Assembly: GCA_905234775.1 (NCBI GenBank)
Contig: CAJOJC010000043.1
Location: 1-10,583 of the forward strand
Direction: 5' to 3'
Source of the DNA: an uncultured Bacteroidales bacterium
GTDB taxonomy: Bacteria; Bacteroidota; Bacteroidia; Bacteroidales; UBA932
DNA length: 10,583 nt
Made by a program: the position numbers and the translations under genes. The notes beneath the pieces are model-generated. The model was given only the letters and a program-made list of their open reading frames with translations. It did not search any database and was not told the origin of the DNA. Shown here one piece after another: positions 8,542-10,583 of this stretch. Position 1 is the first letter of the stretch. Each line of letters begins with the position of its first letter.

Positions 8542-8610
8542 TGGGGGTACTCCGAAAGGAGTTGAGAGAGTCCCATTGAACCTGACGCGGCTAATACCGC
8601 CGTAGGAAAG
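8540..8610 (+). promoter_or_regulatory. TPP riboswitch (THI element)
   Basis: The conserved thiamin-pyrophosphate aptamer core is readable in order. GGGGG (8543-8547) pairs with CCC (8572-8574) as P2. ACTCC-GAAA-GGAGT (8549-8562) forms a P3 hairpin capped by a GNRA tetraloop. The TGAGA pyrimidine-sensor motif is at 8563-8567 and the pyrophosphate-side CCTGA at 8581-8585. GCGG/CCGC (8587-8590 with 8597-8600) closes the CTAATA loop as P5, and the terminal GTAGGAAAG follows. P1 is short (CTT 8540-8542 with AAG 8608-8610). The start codon of the receptor is only six bases after P1 and there is no expression-platform terminator in between, so TPP binding probably blocks translation initiation. TPP riboswitches in front of outer-membrane receptors are known in Bacteroidota. 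Confidence 0.93.
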
Positions 8611-8616
8611 TAGAAT

Positions 8617-9255
8617 ATGAACTCATTACTTATTGCTGCCCTCGCAGCGCTCGGCGCGCTTGCGCCAACCGATTCCCTTAAAACCGAACGCATAGACAGC
8701 GTGGTGGTCTCATCAGGCTGGGCTTACTATCAAACTCCTGTTACTGAAACTACAGTTTGGAGTCTCGGACTAGCTGGTTCGAACCCTATTAATTCTCTCC
8801 CGATGACGCTGTCATTGCAACCTTCCGTCGTAACGACGAATGAAGGCGGTACCGGCCTTGGGTATTCAAAGATGACAGTCCGCGGCTCAAAGGGTTCGCA
8901 GATCAACGTCACTCTGAACGGCATTACCTTGAATGATTCCGAGTCGCAGGAAGTGTTCTGGGTTAATATACCCTCTCTTTCGAGGATACTCCACTCTGCT
9001 CAGTTACAGCGCGGTCTCGGAACCTCCGTCAGCGGTCCCGGAGCATTCGGAGCAAGTCTTAATTTAGAGGAAGATAAATGGGATCTTGGACGTTCAGCAT
9101 TCATCGATTTCTCATATGGATCGTTCAACACTTCTATGACGACGGTCTCTTTTGATACCGGCACTTCTAATAAAGGTTTCAGGGGCTATGGCGCTTACTC
9201 AAAGGGAATTACTGACGGTTATATCCGCAATGCTTTCGGCGATGTCCATAAGTAA
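8617..9255 (+). pseudogene. Truncated TonB-dependent receptor, probable thiamin/TPP importer (N-terminal part only)
   Basis: The first about 206 of 212 residues are the start of a TonB-dependent outer-membrane receptor. There is a signal peptide (about 1-16), a short lead with ERIDSVVVSSG (24-34), and a plug (about 40-150: NSLPMTLSLQPSVV, GYSKMTVRGSKGSQINVTLNGI, IPSLSRILHSAQLQRGLGTSVSGPGAFGASLNL). The first barrel strands follow (FIDFSYGSF, GAYSKGITDGYIRNA). A complete receptor of this type would run to roughly 600-750 residues. After Ala206 the reading frame leaves receptor-like sequence (FGDVHK and stop) because it enters antisense of an unrelated acetyltransferase. The upstream TPP riboswitch points to uptake of thiamin or its phosphates; the role is inferred from this regulation and from known riboswitch-controlled thiamin receptors in Bacteroides. 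It lacks the carboxypeptidase-regulatory-like domain of the 1306-4323 receptor. Only the truncated form is present here; the cause may be assembly. Confidence 0.85.
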
Positions 9256-9510
9256 ACTTCCTATGCCCATTCTGCGGAATTTTTCAAGCACGGCAAAATC
9301 CACGATCTCGGGATATCCCTTTCCGCCGAAAGAACCCCACTCCGAATCGGGATAAACATTTATATAGCCTGCGGGCGAATTTTTATAAAGCGCGGTCAGC
9401 GGGATACATTTCCCGTTTTCCATGTCATTTATTCTCATAAAGAATTTATCGGGGGATGTGTTCCAGCCCTGCCTGTTTTCCTCGGTGCCAGACTCTACGA
9501 GCAGCTCCAT
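9199..9510 (-). pseudogene. GNAT acetyltransferase fragment, C-terminus missing
   Basis: The minus-strand reading frame encodes the central part of a GCN5-related N-acetyltransferase. Residues 10-70 have the N-terminal portion (ENRQGWNTSPDKFF, then PAGYINVYPDSEWG and GGKGYPEIVDFAV). Residues 79-84 are R-R-M-G-I-G, fitting the acetyl-CoA-binding motif A (R/Q-x-x-G-x-G/A), followed by SLLMDIAESIA. At about residue 95 the family's second half (motif B and the C-terminal strands) is missing; residues 96-103 are merely antisense of the truncated receptor. The 5' end may also be incomplete, because the ATG at 9510 overlaps the stop of the upstream minus-strand frame and the frame stays open further upstream (YLCL just before Met). 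Family members are usually about 140-160 residues. The style of sequence recalls Firmicutes GNATs rather than Bacteroidota ones; this is an impression, not a search result. It is unlikely to be functional. Confidence 0.72.
9226..9237. other. Junction between truncated receptor (+) and GNAT fragment (-)
   Basis: Receptor-like coding sequence on the plus strand ends at about 9234 (DGYIRNA). GNAT-like coding sequence on the minus strand extends down to about 9226 (ESIA). The two therefore share only some nine bases, CGCAATGCT (9226-9234). No inverted repeat, target duplication or transposase gene is visible here. The short shared stretch fits either a short-overlap assembly join or microhomology-mediated joining. 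Confidence 0.65.
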
Positions 9511-10583
9511 TAAGCAAAGATACCTTTCTGGATTCCCTGAAGCTGTGTTCCGTTGGCTGAATAAACTTCCTTTACTTCATTTTCTCCCTCAGCCTGCACG
9601 TTTTCTACTGCATCAACGAGAGGATTCATAACTGACAGTTGTGAACCATTTGCAATTTTCTTGGTTTCAGCTAAAAGGGTACCATCGGTAGAGAGTCCAA
9701 GACAGTAGTCCTCACCTGCAACCGCCGGCAACAGAACGCCTTCTGGACTTACAGCAAAATTCGTTGAACCAGCAACGACGACATTTCCAAGATAGATGAT
9801 AGCATCGGTAGTCTCACGGTATTTCGCATTCATATTAGGCATATCATCGCGCTTTGCGCCTGTAATTGCAGCCCACTTTACATCGTATGTACTTGCATCA
9901 AGACAAGCTACAAACTGATCGCTCCAAAGGTCTGGCACCAGAGTATCCATGAACGGCAGCGGAGTAGATACATTACCTACTACATACAAATTACCGTTTT
10001 CAACAAACATTTTCTTGATTATATCACTGATATACATACGCTCGGTAGAAGCAGGAGTGAACTGTTTTACTGTCACTTCATCGGAAATACGAACCAACAG
10101 AGCTCCATAGACATCCTTCTCGAAAGTGTAATCTGTAGAATTGCTGCCCACTGTTAGGGTATTGGTATTGGCAGCAGTGATACATACATGCAGACCCTTT
10201 GCATCTGCAGTCATTCCGATGCTGAATGGACCAAAATTACTGTCTGCAATTTCCTTATCACCCTTGAAAGTCAGAACCTGTTCTACAGTAGTTCCATCCC
10301 ATGCAATCACACCAAGACAGAGAGCATCATAAACAAGTCCTTCACCTGCGAATATGTTACCATCCACATTAATTGAACCAGCATTATATCCACCTCTGAA
10401 TGTAAAGCTGACATAAACCTTACCACCCTGCACTGCGATGGCAGTAGGATTCACCATCATATCCGATCCCTCTGTATATTTGTCTGCAGCTTTTGAGTTT
10501 GCATGAGGACGGATAGGCAATACAGCCTGCAAAACTCCGCTAGTATTATACTTAGCAACAAAGGCATTCACCATATCGTGAGT
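9510..10583 (-). CDS. Secreted beta-propeller-like protein, partial (N-terminus off the right edge, C-terminus apparently cut)
   Basis: The frame is open from the right edge (THD before the ATG at 10574, which is unlikely to be the start) to the stop at 9510, 357 residues. It begins with DMVNAFVAKYNTSG, like the SBBP-type or beta-propeller repeat phrase D-x-F-V-A-K-x-D/N-x-x-G. Related phrases recur: ALCLGVIAWDG, GALLVRISD, FVACLDAST, YCLGLSTDG. The repeats suggest a multi-bladed extracellular propeller. The C-terminus (VENVQAEGENEVKEVYSANG, then LQGIQKGIFA) is the type A sorting-like tail seen in Prevotella and relatives, but it ends after KGI where such tails normally continue with a last strand of the type NIV(R/K)xxDGxVxKV. 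The last residues FA and the stop seem to come from adjoining sequence. Base composition is visibly lower in GC than the genes at 28-8509: by hand count, 18 of 60 G/C in the line starting at 9961 and 27 of 60 at 10381. This suggests a different source genome or replicon. Confidence 0.72.
   Translation of the reverse strand, partial: THDMVNAFVAKYNTSGVLQAVLPIRPHANSKAADKYTEGSDMMVNPTAIAVQGGKVYVSFTFRGGYNAGSINVDGNIFAGEGLVYDALCLGVIAWDGTTVEQVLTFKGDKEIADSNFGPFSIGMTADAKGLHVCITAANTNTLTVGSNSTDYTFEKDVYGALLVRISDEVTVKQFTPASTERMYISDIIKKMFVENGNLYVVGNVSTPLPFMDTLVPDLWSDQFVACLDASTYDVKWAAITGAKRDDMPNMNAKYRETTDAIIYLGNVVVAGSTNFAVSPEGVLLPAVAGEDYCLGLSTDGTLLAETKKIANGSQLSVMNPLVDAVENVQAEGENEVKEVYSANGTQLQGIQKGIFA
9513..9522. 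other. Junction between secreted-protein C-terminus and GNAT fragment
   Basis: On the minus strand the secreted protein's recognisable tail ends with KGI (down to about 9519) and stops at 9512-9510. The GNAT reading frame begins with ATG at 9510-9508, sharing one base with that stop. The missing final strand of the sorting tail and the internal-looking start of the GNAT place a breakpoint near 9513-9522. This makes the GNAT piece only about 290 bases long between two breaks. Confidence 0.5.

Noticed and set aside
8536..8543. TATTCTTG as the promoter -7 element of the riboswitch
   Set aside because: It has one mismatch to TAnnTTTG and overlaps aptamer P1, so transcription from it would omit the 5' part of the riboswitch.
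9152..9355. Plus-strand frame spanning the receptor/GNAT break as a small gene
   Set aside because: It is out of frame with both recognisable proteins and crosses the junction, so it is an artefact of the join.
9226..9522. Insertion sequence or integron cassette carrying a GNAT
   Set aside because: No transposase, integrase, terminal inverted repeats, target duplication or attC-like hairpin is visible, and the GNAT itself is incomplete.

Overview
The window looks like chromosomal DNA of a fairly GC-rich member of the Bacteroidales (phylum Bacteroidota). The evidence is a TonB-dependent receptor followed by a DUF4249 lipoprotein, TAnnTTTG-type -7 promoter elements, no Shine-Dalgarno sequences, and a TPP riboswitch in front of an outer-membrane receptor. 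The genus cannot be named from the sequence alone.

Layout. (1) Positions 28-1233 encode NADP-dependent isocitrate dehydrogenase of the IDH1-like homodimeric type, closed by a strong hairpin terminator (1253-1286). (2) Positions 1306-7051 are a tight three-gene operon. It holds a 1005-residue TonB-dependent receptor with an unusual N-terminal extension, a DUF4249 lipoprotein that overlaps it by one base, and after 5 bases a secreted protein with an MG2-like domain and a plug-like domain but no barrel. A TAnnTTTG element ends four bases before the receptor start codon, so the transcript may be leaderless. (3) Positions 7097-8509 encode aspartate ammonia-lyase (aspA), with its own -7 element and terminator. 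(4) Positions 8540-8610 are a TPP riboswitch six bases upstream of a second TonB-dependent receptor, by context an outer-membrane thiamin/TPP importer. This receptor is cut off after about 206 residues.

From about 9226 to the right edge the sequence stops making sense as one locus. The truncated receptor runs directly into a fragment of a GNAT acetyltransferase on the opposite strand. That fragment lacks its C-terminal part and resembles Firmicutes-type GNATs. It abuts the C-terminal end of a lower-GC Bacteroidota secreted beta-propeller-like protein, also on the minus strand, whose sorting tail appears cut. Three unrelated truncated genes with two sharp joins and no mobile element suggest a chimeric assembly at the contig end. 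A real rearrangement is the alternative.

Functionally, icd supplies 2-oxoglutarate and NADPH and aspA links aspartate to fumarate. The operon between them is an envelope uptake or assembly system of unknown substrate. The riboswitch-receptor unit would import thiamin when TPP is low. I found no CRISPR array, tRNA, rRNA, insertion sequence or phage gene. No gene-free stretch exceeds 300 bases.
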